A stretch of 64,000 nt of DNA, taken from Candidatus Phaeomarinobacter ectocarpi. GTDB lineage: Bacteria; Pseudomonadota; Alphaproteobacteria; CGMCC-115125. Location of the stretch: the NCBI RefSeq assembly GCF_000689395.1, contig NZ_HG966617.1, forward strand, positions 2,168,221 through 2,232,220. The letters run 5' to 3'. A model generated the notes under the pieces. That model was given only the letters and a program-made list of their open reading frames with translations, was not told the origin of the DNA and made no database searches. Each line of letters begins with the position of its first letter. Positions within the stretch are counted from its first letter, which is position 1. Below, in pieces: positions 38,765 through 50,078 of the stretch. A program made the position numbers and the translations under genes.

Positions 38765-39055
38765 TCAGGCAAGGGCCTGTGCCGTATCCAGCAGGGTCTG
38801 GCGGATCGAGCCGGGGTCATCGCGGATCTGCGCGCCGGAGAGAGCGAGGACGCGCCAGCCGGTATCGATCAGCTCATCCGTACGCGGATCGTCCGGCGCA
38901 GCGTCGAGCACAATGGCGAGGCGCAGGGGCGCGCTCGCGAAGTCGGCCTTCGGGCAGCCCACACTGACGCCTTCCGCAAAACCGTGCGGACGAAGCCGGT
39001 AGTACAAAAACATGTCGGCCAGCAGTCGCCGCGCCAAGGCGTGATCGTTGGTCAT
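38765..39055 (-). CDS. Diverged DUF559-like small protein
   Basis: A 96-residue protein whose plan resembles the DUF559/very-short-patch-repair nuclease fold: LRPHGFAEG, then VGCPKADFASAPLRLAIVLD, then RTDELIDTGWRVLALSGAQI. The acidic and Gln/Glu catalytic positions expected in DUF559 are largely not recognisable, so nuclease activity is doubtful. It is on the minus strand inside the carA-carB gap, ending 20 nt from the carA stop and starting 33 nt before carB. TAGG is a weak ribosome site. Antisense effects on car mRNA are conceivable. Confidence 0.6.
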   Translation of the reverse strand: MTNDHALARRLLADMFLYYRLRPHGFAEGVSVGCPKADFASAPLRLAIVLDAAPDDPRTDELIDTGWRVLALSGAQIRDDPGSIRQTLLDTAQALA

Positions 39056-39088
39056 GAATCAAACCTAGTTCGCAAAGCCCGTTAAACC

Positions 39089-42343
<3,255 letters not shown>

Positions 42344-42363
42344 TCCTCAGGACAAGCCGTCGA

Positions 42364-42486
42364 CCTGACATAATGTCAGGACTCCAAAGGGGTTTTGCCG
42401 TCCCTCACAGAATATATTGACGCGGCGCAAAAATTATTCTGAAGTACGTGCCCTCGCCGGGGCCAAGCCCCGGCGTCCTTATTTTT
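42364..42486 (+). terminator. Hairpins downstream of carB
   Basis: Two stem-loops follow carB. CCTGACA/TGTCAGG (42364-42380) lies 21 nt after the stop and has no T run. CGCCGGGGC/GCCCCGGCG (42455-42475, loop CAA) is followed by TCCTTATTTTT and is the likelier terminator. The rest of the 350-nt gap to greA shows no gene and should contain the greA promoter. Confidence 0.55.
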
Positions 42487-42693
42487 CGGCCTCAGGGACC
42501 TCCCGGTCAGGCGCGCGCACCGGTTACAGCGCAGCGCGGGACAGGGTCCCAAAGGTCTAATTCGCCAGTTGATGCGAAGCGTTGCATGTCTCCAAGGGAT
42601 ACGGAGGCTGGCGCTGACCTTGACGCAAATGCCCCGGAATTCGCCGGTGCGCATCGGCGGCGGGGTCATATTCTTTTGTGAGTGGAATACGTG

Positions 42694-43167
42694 ATGGAAA
42701 AGATACCCATGACCAGCGAAGGACACGCGGCCATGGAGACGGAACTCAAGCAGCTCAAATCCGTTGAGCGCCCGCGCATCATCGCGGCGATTTCCGAAGC
42801 CCGTAAACACGGCGATCTCTCTGAAAATGCAGAATATCACGCCGCCAAAGAGCAGCAGGGCCTCAACGAAGCCCGCGTGGCCGAGCTGGAAGATGCCCTT
42901 GCCCGTGCTGACGTCATCGACGTCACCAAACTCTCCGGCAAGAACGTGACCTTTGGTGCCTTCGTCGAAATCGTCGACGAAGACACTGACGATGAAGTGA
43001 CCTATCAGATCGTTGGCGACAACGAAGCCAGCGTGAAGGACGGCAAGATTTCAATCTCATCCCCCATCGCCCGCGCCCTCATCGGCAAGACAGCCGGCGA
43101 CAGCGTCGAGGTGGCGACACCGGGCGGCGGCAAGAGCTACGAGATTCTGAAGGTGCGCTTCAAGTAG
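42694..43167 (+). CDS. greA: Transcription elongation factor GreA
   Basis: A 157-residue factor that rescues backtracked RNA polymerase by stimulating transcript cleavage. The N-terminal coiled coil ([22 protein letters not shown]...) carries the tip acidic motif [15 protein letters not shown], and the C-terminal FKBP-like domain follows ([33 protein letters not shown]). The length equals E. coli GreA within one residue. The ATG at 42694 fits the family N terminus; a GTG at 42682 is the alternative. Confidence 0.96.
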   Translation: MEKIPMTSEGHAAMETELKQLKSVERPRIIAAISEARKHGDLSENAEYHAAKEQQGLNEARVAELEDALARADVIDVTKLSGKNVTFGAFVEIVDEDTDDEVTYQIVGDNEASVKDGKISISSPIARALIGKTAGDSVEVATPGGGKSYEILKVRFK

Positions 43168-43190
43168 TTGGCGGCACAGCACCAAAAAAC

Positions 43191-43331
43191 CCGTATCCCT
43201 CCGGCTTGACCGGAGGGCCTACTCTCGAAGCCACTTGTGGCAGAGGGCATGTAAGCTCGGGACCCTAGGCCGCACACACCTTCCAACGATCCAATGCGAG
43301 TGGACCCTCCGGTCAAGCCGGAGGGATACGG
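43191..43331. repeat. Long inverted repeat made of two REP-like units
   Basis: A 27-bp sequence at 43191-43217 recurs as its perfect reverse complement at 43305-43331. Each arm is itself a hairpin, CCCTCCGG-N5-CCGGAGGG. It fills the gap between greA and the convergent lrp-like gene. The core matches the elements at 54136-54266. Confidence 0.85.
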
Positions 43332-43363
43332 AATTGGGTGGCGGAAGAGGAATAGCCCCGAAT

Positions 43364-43855
43364 CTAGGCCTCTAGCGGCTCCATCAGATCAACCGGCACA
43401 CCGGGGTCATATTTGGAGCGGCGGATGGTCAGCGATGTGCGCACATGCGCCACGTTGGGAGCCGGCGTCAGGCTTTCGGTTAGAAAGCTCTGAAAGCTGG
43501 CCAAGTCCGGCGCGACGCATTTGAGGATGAAGTCGATCTCGCCATTGAGCATGTGGCATTCGCGGACCAGCGGCCACGCATCGACACGCTCTTCGAAGGC
43601 CCGCAGATCAGCTTCCGCCTGGCTGTGTAGCCCCACCATGGCGAACACCGTGACGTCAAAACCCAGATCCCGCTCAGACAGCTGGGCGTGATAGCCCTCA
43701 ATCAGACCTGCTTCCTCGAGCGCCCGCACCCGGCGCAGACACGGCGGTGCTGAAATGCCGACCCGGTTGGACAGCTCCACATTTGTCATGCGGCCGTCAG
43801 CCTGAAGCTCAGCCAGTATCTTTCGGTCAATCGCGTCGAGTTTTACCCGCTGCAT
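43364..43855 (-). CDS. Lrp/AsnC family transcriptional regulator
   Basis: A 163-residue feast/famine regulator. N-terminal helix-turn-helix (LDAIDRKILAELQADGRMTNVELSNRVGISAPPCLRRVRALEEAGLIEGY) and C-terminal RAM/AsnC ligand domain (DVTVFAMVGLHSQAEADLRAFEERV, REC..NGEIDFILKCVAPDLASFQSFL). Effectors are probably amino acids. The ATG at 43855 is at the family N terminus, with AGGGA upstream. It is divergent from the ELM1-family gene. Confidence 0.93.
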   Translation of the reverse strand: MQRVKLDAIDRKILAELQADGRMTNVELSNRVGISAPPCLRRVRALEEAGLIEGYHAQLSERDLGFDVTVFAMVGLHSQAEADLRAFEERVDAWPLVRECHMLNGEIDFILKCVAPDLASFQSFLTESLTPAPNVAHVRTSLTIRRSKYDPGVPVDLMEPLEA

Positions 43856-43966
43856 GAAAGCGTGCGTCCCTGCTAGAAGAGTGGTGGTCGCGACTCGCAA
43901 GAGCCAGCGAACTAATAGCGCAGCCTCCCGGACCCGCGCAATAAAATTGCGCATACACGAACGATT

Positions 43967-45046
43967 ATGTCTCAAGACCCTACGGAATCAGGCGGCTCAA
44001 CCGCACCGGCCTCACAATCGGACCCGGCCACCATGGTCGACAAACCGGTCGCATGGGCGATCAGCGGCGGCGCGCGGGGCATGGAGAACCAATGCCTGGC
44101 GCTGGCAGAAGCGGCAGGCTTCGCGCCGGTCCCCCTGCGGGTTGCCGCCAAGGCACCCTGGCGCTGGCTTCCTGAAATGGCGTGGTCCCTATGGGGCAAG
44201 GTGCCGTCACGGCTCTCAGCTGAAAATCGGCAGATGCTGGATGGCCCCTGGCCTGATCTTGTCGTCGCCTGTGGCCGTCAGTCCGTGCCTCTTGCCATTC
44301 ATATCAAGCGGGTTTCCGAGGGACGGACATTTGTCGTCCAGTGTCAGGACCCCCGCGTGACACCGGCCTTGTTCGATCTCGTGGTGCCGCCGGACCACGA
44401 CAATGTCACCCCGGCGCAAAACGTCCTGTCGATCATCGGTTCCCCCAATCTTGCCCTGCCCTGGCGGTTGGCCGAGGCGTCGGGCAAATGGGCATCAAAG
44501 TTTGACGCCCTCGGGCGCCCGTTTGTGGCCGTTGCCATCGGCGGGTCCAGCAGTGCCTACCGCCTCAATCGCAGCAGCATCGACGAGCTGTTCCGGTGCC
44601 TTGAGAAGATGCAAACCGAGTCCGGTGCACGCCTTGCCATCACCACGTCCCGGCGGACGGGCCCCGACAACGAAGAGCTCATTCAGGCGCATGCCAAACG
44701 TCTTGGCGCGTGGGTGTGGGACGGGTCCGGCGACAGCCCAATTCTGGGTCTGTATGCGTGCGCCGATGCCATCGTCGTGACCGAGGACAGCGTGAACATG
44801 GCAGCCGAAGCTGCCGCCAGCGGCAAGCCGCTTTATGTGGCCGAGCTCGACGGCGGCTCCGAGAAGTTCGATCATTTCCATGACGTGCTGAAGGCCCGTG
44901 GCATTGCCCGCTCCCTGACCCATGCTCCCCTTGAAGCATGGAGCTACCCCCCGCTCACCGAAACACTTCGCGCCGCGCAGGAAATCAGGCAGCGCATGAG
45001 CGACAGGGGTTTTGCGCTTCCTGCAGAACCTCAGACCGGACACTAG
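43967..45046 (+). CDS. ELM1/GtrOC1-family protein (DUF1022)
   Basis: A 359-residue protein of the family whose plant member ELM1 helps mitochondrial fission and whose bacterial members have a glycosyltransferase-like fold. Landmarks are WAISGGARGMENQCLALAEAAG, PDLVVACGRQSVPLAIHIK, VVQCQDPR, LVVPPDHD and VTEDSVNMAAEAAASGKPLYV. A nucleotide-sugar role is inferred from the fold. The ATG at 43967 lacks a clear ribosome site; an ATG at 44033 is possible. The gene ends at a gene-free interval with DnaA-type boxes. Confidence 0.85.
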   Translation: MSQDPTESGGSTAPASQSDPATMVDKPVAWAISGGARGMENQCLALAEAAGFAPVPLRVAAKAPWRWLPEMAWSLWGKVPSRLSAENRQMLDGPWPDLVVACGRQSVPLAIHIKRVSEGRTFVVQCQDPRVTPALFDLVVPPDHDNVTPAQNVLSIIGSPNLALPWRLAEASGKWASKFDALGRPFVAVAIGGSSSAYRLNRSSIDELFRCLEKMQTESGARLAITTSRRTGPDNEELIQAHAKRLGAWVWDGSGDSPILGLYACADAIVVTEDSVNMAAEAAASGKPLYVAELDGGSEKFDHFHDVLKARGIARSLTHAPLEAWSYPPLTETLRAAQEIRQRMSDRGFALPAEPQTGH

Positions 45047-45083
45047 CCCCCAATCCATGGGCCCATGCATAGGCAGTGCAGGC

Positions 45084-45357
45084 GATTCAGTAGGCGGATC
45101 AATATCATCCGCTAACTGACTCTCCGGACTCTGATATTTCAACTTATCCACAGGTCAGTACACAGAAGATGCCGCGGACCCATTGTCCCAGCGGCGGGGC
45201 GCGATTCATCACCGCAATCGCACGGCATAAGCGACTCAAATGACTCGCAGTTTCGACTTATCCACAGCCCCACCATATTGCGCCATGAAGCGATTCAATT
45301 GGGTCAGGACCGCCACCCAACACCGTCTATGGAATCCGGGACTGCCGGTCATCCACA
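45084..45357. other. Gene-free interval with DnaA boxes and clustered GANTC sites
   Basis: This gap lies between two convergent genes, so it is not an ordinary promoter region. Perfect DnaA boxes TTATCCACA lie at 45144-45152 and 45258-45266, and a one-mismatch TCATCCACA at 45349-45357 falls partly in the loop of a 9-bp hairpin (GCCGGTCAT/ATGACCGGC, 45344-45368). GANTC occurs eight times, starting at 45084, 45118, 45127, 45203, 45233, 45242, 45292 and 45332. Five of these sit in the octamer GCGANTCA, in either orientation. It is a candidate DnaA-binding or origin-like locus. Confidence 0.5.
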
Positions 45358-45378
45358 GGATGACCGGCGGAGGACTTG

Positions 45379-45807
45379 TTATGGCACGGCTACCAGTGAT
45401 CCCAGGTTCATCACCACCCGCTCTGAAACCAGCTTGTCCGTCTCATCAAACTTGTAGAAGGCAACGAACGGCAGCTCCACGTTGCGACCGCTGGCCTCAA
45501 TGCCCTGAAACGCCAGCACGTGTTTGCCACACAGCCGCCCCTCCACAATGACCTCGTCATCTGTGAAGTGCTCATGGTCGATGTGGTTCTGTCCGCCTTC
45601 TATGGCGCCATCCGTGCCCCACAACCCAATCAGCCCATGGGCTGCCTTGATGCTGTCAGGGTCGGCAAATGTCTGGCGGTTGTAGTGCATCTCCCCGCGA
45701 GGCGAGAAGGTGGCCATGATCCCGTCAATGTCGTGGTTGTTTTCCACCTCGTAGTGATGCTTCAGCAGGGCGCTGCGGCGAGCTTTCTCAGTGTCACTAA
45801 CGGTCAT
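45379..45807 (-). CDS. SnoaL/NTF2-like domain protein
   Basis: A 142-residue protein with a cone-shaped NTF2-like fold predicted from KHHYEVENNHDIDGIMATFSPRGEMHYN, FADPDSIKAAHGLIG and a closing beta region VELPFVAFYKFDETDKLVSERV. Such proteins can be small isomerases, hydratases or non-catalytic binders. CAGGAG fixes the ATG at 45807. The TetR gene ends upstream with a 54-nt gap on the same strand, so the two may be co-transcribed. Confidence 0.8.
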   Translation of the reverse strand: MTVSDTEKARRSALLKHHYEVENNHDIDGIMATFSPRGEMHYNRQTFADPDSIKAAHGLIGLWGTDGAIEGGQNHIDHEHFTDDEVIVEGRLCGKHVLAFQGIEASGRNVELPFVAFYKFDETDKLVSERVVMNLGSLVAVP

Positions 45808-45861
45808 TGGTACGCTCCTGGAACGGGTTGAGTGAGACAAAAAGGTCGGCGGAAATGGGGG

Positions 45862-46446
45862 TCAGGAGCCGGGGTCAAAGGCCTGCCTGAGGGACGTCAC
45901 CGCACCGTCAGCAACCTGCTGCAGCAGTACGCGAGACTGACCTGCACGCCCCAGAACGCGGATGGAGACAGCGGACGCAAAAACCATGGCGACCAGCTCG
46001 TCCAGATCAGGCATTTGCGACGAGGCGGCCTGAGCTTCTGCCAGCCGCTTGCGAACGCGCCGGTGCATCTCCTGCAGACCGGCATTGACGGCCTCAGCGT
46101 TTGCCGCGCCGACAAAGCCTGTTTCAGGAATGGCATTGATGAGAAGGCAACCGCGACGATCAGGGTCATCAGCGGTGATCCGCACGACCGCATCAAGCAT
46201 CTCGCGGATGCCCTCAATGCCTTTGGCATCAGATGCAAGTTCAGCGCGCAGATGAGCGAGATAGCTGTCGATGGCGACAGCAAACATCCCCTCCTTGTCC
46301 CCATAGGCCGCATACAGGCTTCCGCGCAGCAGACCCGTCGCTGACACCAGGTCGGGAAGCGACGTGTGGCCATAGCCACGCAGCCAGAAGGCATTCATCA
46401 ATGCCTCTGCCACCTCGTCAGAATTGAACCCTCTTGGTCTTGCCAT
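45862..46446 (-). CDS. TetR family regulator
   Basis: A 194-residue repressor. The N-terminal DNA-binding domain (GFNSDEVAEALMNAFWLRGYGHTSLPDLVSATGLLRGSLYAAYGDKEGMF) is of the AcrR/TetR type close to YxaF/LmrA-like members. The C-terminal ligand domain contains RRGCLLINAIPE, typical of TetR_C_ proteins with that motif. A 16-bp palindrome 20 nt upstream of the ATG may be its operator. It is divergent from the peroxiredoxin gene and in line with an NTF2-like gene. Confidence 0.9.
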   Translation of the reverse strand: MARPRGFNSDEVAEALMNAFWLRGYGHTSLPDLVSATGLLRGSLYAAYGDKEGMFAVAIDSYLAHLRAELASDAKGIEGIREMLDAVVRITADDPDRRGCLLINAIPETGFVGAANAEAVNAGLQEMHRRVRKRLAEAQAASSQMPDLDELVAMVFASAVSIRVLGRAGQSRVLLQQVADGAVTSLRQAFDPGS

Positions 46447-46465
46447 GCCTTAGGATTGATGATTA

Positions 46466-46481
46466 TTGACTGAAGAGTCAA
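46466..46481. promoter_or_regulatory. Candidate TetR operator
   Basis: TTGACT-GAAG-AGTCAA is a perfect 6-bp inverted repeat with a 4-bp spacer, 20 nt upstream of the TetR ATG at 46446. One arm could double as a -35 element on the plus strand. Confidence 0.5.
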
Positions 46482-46701
46482 GAATGAATCTGACATTGCC
46501 TTGGTGCTTCAAAACCCAAGCGACTCTGCACAGCTGGTGCGACCAGATGCCCATCATCAATGCCTTGCAAATACTTAGAAGAATTCTAATTTGCAGCTCA
46601 CAGAAGATGTGGGATTCACCCCTATGGCCCGGCCGCCCTCTCCGGCTGCGGCACCTTCTGTGGTTTTTGATCTCCAAGTTGCTTTTAAGGAGCCACCCAT
46701 A

Positions 46702-47304
46702 ATGACTGTCCTCGTAGGCAAAACTGCCCCGGATTTCACAGCTGCTGCCGTCATGGAAGACGGCTTCATCAAGGAAGACTTCCATTTGATGGAGCACCTC
46801 AAGGGCTCTTACGGCGTGGTGTTCTTCTGGCCGCTGGACTTCACATTCGTCTGCCCCAGCGAAATCCTCGCTTACTCGAACCGCGTCGAAAAGCTGTCGG
46901 CCATGAACACCAAGGTCGTCGGCATCTCCATCGACAGCCAGTTCACCCACTACGCCTGGCGCAACACGGCGCCCAAGGATGGCGGCCTGGGACCGGTAAA
47001 GTTCCCCATGGTCGCGGACGTGTCCAAGCAGATCACCCGTGAATACGGCATTCTGCATCAGGATGAAGTGGCCCTGCGCGGGACCTTCGTGATCGACCGC
47101 GATGGCATCGTCCGCCACCAGCTGGTGAATGACCTGCCGTTGGGCCGCAATGCGGACGAGACCGTTCGCATGGTGGAAGCGCTTCAGTTCCATGAAGAAG
47201 TGGGCGAAGTCTGCCCTGCCGGCTGGCAGAAGGGCGATGAAGGCATGAAAGACACCGCGGCAGGCGTTGCTGACTATCTCGGCAAGCACGCAGACGCTCT
47301 TTAG
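46702..47304 (+). CDS. Typical 2-Cys peroxiredoxin (AhpC/Prx1)
   Basis: A 200-residue thiol peroxidase. Peroxidatic Cys51 is in DFTFVCPSE and resolving Cys171 in GEVCPAGW; the PLDFTFV and GTFVIDRDGIVRH segments are typical. It reduces H2O2 and organic peroxides, likely with thioredoxin, since trxB is the next gene. AAGGAG before the ATG at 46702 fixes the start; the frame is open to 46591 but without homology. Confidence 0.95.
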   Translation: MTVLVGKTAPDFTAAAVMEDGFIKEDFHLMEHLKGSYGVVFFWPLDFTFVCPSEILAYSNRVEKLSAMNTKVVGISIDSQFTHYAWRNTAPKDGGLGPVKFPMVADVSKQITREYGILHQDEVALRGTFVIDRDGIVRHQLVNDLPLGRNADETVRMVEALQFHEEVGEVCPAGWQKGDEGMKDTAAGVADYLGKHADAL

Positions 47305-47313
47305 GCCCTAAAA

Positions 47314-47408
47314 GCCCTCAATACGGGTCTTGTCATATCTACGTGATCTACCGCGTCTCTATGGGATGGGGTAATTGATCTAGGAGCGACAAGACCCATG
47401 TTGAGGGC
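47314..47408. repeat. Long inverted repeat between peroxiredoxin and trxB
   Basis: Arms of 21 bp (47314-47334 and 47388-47408) are complementary at 19 positions; they begin GCCCTCAAT and end ATTGAGGGC-like. A 53-nt loop separates them. The first arm starts 9 nt after the peroxiredoxin stop. No T run follows, so it may be a processing or regulatory stem-loop rather than a simple terminator. Confidence 0.7.
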
Positions 47409-47511
47409 ACTCATTCGGCTATTATGTCGGCAATCGGGGATTCGCCCCGGAACACCTAGCGACGCCGACACCACACGCACACCACGACTAAGATCGCGAA
47501 AGGCCCAGAAA

Positions 47512-48492
47512 ATGGCCAACGAACAGACAAAACACGCAAAAGTTCTCATCATTGGTGCCGGCCCCGCAGGCTACACAGCCGCGATCTATGCCGCCCGCGC
47601 CATGCTTGAGCCTGTCATGGTCCGCGGCCTTCAGCCCGGCGGCCAGCTAACAATCACCACCGAAGTGGAAAACTATCCAGGCTTTGCGGATGTGATCCAG
47701 GGCCCCTGGCTGATGGAACAGATGGAAGCTCAGGCCAAGCATGTGGGCACGGAAATGATCGACGACACGATCATGTCCGTTGACCTCAAGGCCCGGCCTT
47801 TCCGTGCGGTGGGCGACGGTGGCGTCGTCTACACGGCGGACTCGGTCATCATCGCAACCGGTGCCCAGGCCCAGTGGCTTGGCCTGCCCTCAGAAGACAA
47901 GTTCCAGGGTTTTGGCGTGTCCGCCTGCGCCACCTGCGACGGGTTCTTCTATCGCGGCAAGAAGGTGGTCGTGGTCGGCGGTGGCAACACCGCTGTGGAA
48001 GAAGCCCTGTTCCTCACCAACTTTGCGGAGCATGTCACGCTGGTGCATCGCCGTGATGAACTGCGCGCGGAGCGCATCCTTCAGGAGCGCCTCTTCAAGC
48101 ACGAGAAAATCTCCGTCGAGTGGAACCACGAGGTGGACGAAATTCTTGGCAAGGGTGAGATCCAGGGCGTGACGCATATTCGCCTCAAGGACACCAAGTC
48201 CGGTGAAACCAAGGAAGTGGAAGCGGACGGCATCTTCATCGCCATCGGCCACAAGCCCTCCACCGAAATCTTCCGCGATCAGGTGAACATGAAGGATTCC
48301 GGCTACATCATCACCGAGCCGGATTCGACGGCGACAAACATTCCCGGCGTCTATGCGGCCGGTGATGTGACGGATGAGACCTATCGGCAGGCCGTAACGG
48401 CTGCCGGCATGGGCTGCATGGCCGCCCTTGAGGCTGAGAAGTACATCGCTGAAAACGAAGCCAATAACACCAAGGCCGCGGCAGCAGAGTAA
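47512..48492 (+). CDS. trxB: Thioredoxin-disulfide reductase
   Basis: A 326-residue flavoprotein. FAD-binding GAGPAG (residues 15-20), redox-active CATC at 139-142, NADPH motif VVVGGGNTAVEEA, and C-terminal FAD segment GVYAAGDVTDETYRQAVTAAGMG. It regenerates thioredoxin with NADPH and probably supports the upstream peroxiredoxin. AAAGG precedes the ATG at 47512. A LysR gene of the type often found near trxB in alphaproteobacteria lies 2.5 kb downstream. Confidence 0.96.
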   Translation: MANEQTKHAKVLIIGAGPAGYTAAIYAARAMLEPVMVRGLQPGGQLTITTEVENYPGFADVIQGPWLMEQMEAQAKHVGTEMIDDTIMSVDLKARPFRAVGDGGVVYTADSVIIATGAQAQWLGLPSEDKFQGFGVSACATCDGFFYRGKKVVVVGGGNTAVEEALFLTNFAEHVTLVHRRDELRAERILQERLFKHEKISVEWNHEVDEILGKGEIQGVTHIRLKDTKSGETKEVEADGIFIAIGHKPSTEIFRDQVNMKDSGYIITEPDSTATNIPGVYAAGDVTDETYRQAVTAAGMGCMAALEAEKYIAENEANNTKAAAAE

Positions 48493-48525
48493 GAAGCTCC
48501 CAAACCGCCCCTTAACAGCGTCACA

Positions 48526-48574
48526 AAACCCCATTGTTGCCCGTCTGGTTCGCGTCGGTGCAACAATGGGGTTT
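48526..48574 (+). terminator. Strong stem-loop after trxB
   Basis: AAACCCCATTGTTGC (48526-48540) pairs perfectly with GCAACAATGGGGTTT (48560-48574) around a 19-base loop, 33 nt after the trxB stop. The T run is short (TTT), so termination is likely but not certain. Confidence 0.6.
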
Positions 48575-48618
48575 GTCGTCTCCGGTGACAGAGATGAAAA
48601 ACAGAATGTGGGGAAGAC

Positions 48619-49590
48619 ATGGGCAAGACAGGCATCAGGATTTTCATCGGCCTTTGGGCCCTGGCGATGCTGCTGGGCGTTGCCTATCTCTTCCGCACAC
48701 CGCTCATGCTGCAACTGGTCAGCCTCGAAGGCGAGCCTCCCCTGCTGGACCGGGCAGATGTCGTGCTTGGCGACAGGGAACTATGGGCAGACGCATTTTA
48801 CACCGTCGAAGAGATCGGCCCCGACACCTTCGTCATTGCTGAGCCGCTGTATCATCAGGACGTCCATTCCTACCTGCTGGTGGGCAGCGAACGCGCCCTG
48901 CTCATTGATACCGGGTCACCCGCAGGCAAGATTGCGCCGGTCGTTGCCTCCCTGACCGACAAGCCGGTAAGCGTGATCTCCAGCCACCTTCACTATGACC
49001 ATGTTGGCAATCACGACGCCTTCGACACGATCCTGATGCCGGACCTCCCACATCTACGTGCGCGCGTGCCCGACGGTGTTTTCACCCCCACCAGTGATGA
49101 ACATCTGGGGTTTGTGGAAGGGTATGACGTCCCCAGCTGGCAGGTTGCGGGCTGGTGGGAACCGGACACGGATATGGACCTTGGCAACCGGCAGGTGACG
49201 CTGCTCTCCATCCCCGGCCATACGCCTGACTCCGTTGCCATATGGGACAAGCAGGCAAAGCAGTTCTTTATGGGCGACTATTCTGGCGACGGGGCCATCT
49301 ATGCCTTCATGCCCAATTCCAGCCTCAGGACCTATCTGGACACCACACGGCGGCTGGTCGCGGACCTGCCGGAGACCATCAACATCTATGCTGCCCATGG
49401 CGATGCCAAGTCCGGTGTGCCTGTGACAGGCCTCCAGTCCCTGCGCGATCTGGAGACAGCGCTGGCAGCCTTTGAAGATGGAACAGCTCAGGGAACAGGT
49501 GTCTGGCCGCGGGCTTTTACCGTCAACGACACCACAAGCATCCTGACGGACCTGCCCGGCCCGTTGTCTGCATCCAGAGACCTGCCCTAA
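48619..49590 (+). CDS. Membrane-anchored metallo-beta-lactamase-fold hydrolase
   Basis: A 323-residue MBL-fold protein with an N-terminal hydrophobic anchor or signal (residues 6-27). The metal motif is SSHLHYDHVGNH (HxHxDH), with further ligands in IPGHTPDS, GDYSGDG and AAHGD. It probably acts in the periplasm or at the membrane; the substrate is unknown. GGGAAGAC precedes the ATG. Its stop overlaps the convergent epoxide-hydrolase-like gene by a few bases. Confidence 0.86.
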   Translation: MGKTGIRIFIGLWALAMLLGVAYLFRTPLMLQLVSLEGEPPLLDRADVVLGDRELWADAFYTVEEIGPDTFVIAEPLYHQDVHSYLLVGSERALLIDTGSPAGKIAPVVASLTDKPVSVISSHLHYDHVGNHDAFDTILMPDLPHLRARVPDGVFTPTSDEHLGFVEGYDVPSWQVAGWWEPDTDMDLGNRQVTLLSIPGHTPDSVAIWDKQAKQFFMGDYSGDGAIYAFMPNSSLRTYLDTTRRLVADLPETINIYAAHGDAKSGVPVTGLQSLRDLETALAAFEDGTAQGTGVWPRAFTVNDTTSILTDLPGPLSASRDLP

Positions 49591-49985
49591 TCGACCAGTT
49601 CGGGCCAGGCAGCGAGGATGGTGGGCAGATCGAAATAGTCGCGCCAGATCTTGATTTTCCCGTCCTCGATTTCGAAAACGCCGGTTACCGGAAGCTCTAC
49701 CCAACGGTCTTCTGCAAGTTTGTGTCGATCAACGCGCTCAATAAAAACTGTTGAACCGGAGGCGGCTTCGCGCAGAAACACGAATTCATTCTTCAGCGTA
49801 GGTCCAAAGAACGGTTCGAGCACTGCACGCACCCCGGCAGGACCGGTTACGGCGTCCATGCCAAGAGGCATGTTTTCGTAAACGCAATCTCCTGAGAGAT
49901 ACCCAAGGCCTTCCTCGAACTTCTTGTCGCCCATTGCCATCAGGAATTTGCGAGCCAAGTCGATTGTTTGCTGTGCGTCAGCCAT
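49587..49985 (-). CDS. Limonene-1,2-epoxide hydrolase-like protein
   Basis: A 132-residue protein of the limonene-1,2-epoxide hydrolase family, which opens epoxides with an Asp-Arg-Asp triad. The Arg/Asp pair is in FIERVDRH and the second Asp is in the conserved WRDYFD near the C terminus. Asn and Tyr residues in CVYENMPLGMD fit the water-positioning site. AGGGAGA supports the ATG at 49985. The natural substrate is not implied by neighbours. Confidence 0.85.
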   Translation of the reverse strand: MADAQQTIDLARKFLMAMGDKKFEEGLGYLSGDCVYENMPLGMDAVTGPAGVRAVLEPFFGPTLKNEFVFLREAASGSTVFIERVDRHKLAEDRWVELPVTGVFEIEDGKIKIWRDYFDLPTILAAWPELVD

Positions 49986-50078
49986 GTCTGTCGTCTCCCT
50001 AGGATGTCTAAGTGCTTTCAGCATCAAAGACCGGCCTGCGACCACATACAATTACCTCTAAAGTCATGATTTACAGGA

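Noticed and set aside
45344-45368. Third DnaA box as independent evidence of an origin
   Set aside because: TCATCCACA has a mismatch and overlaps a perfect 9-bp hairpin near the NTF2-like gene end, so its match to a DnaA box may be incidental.
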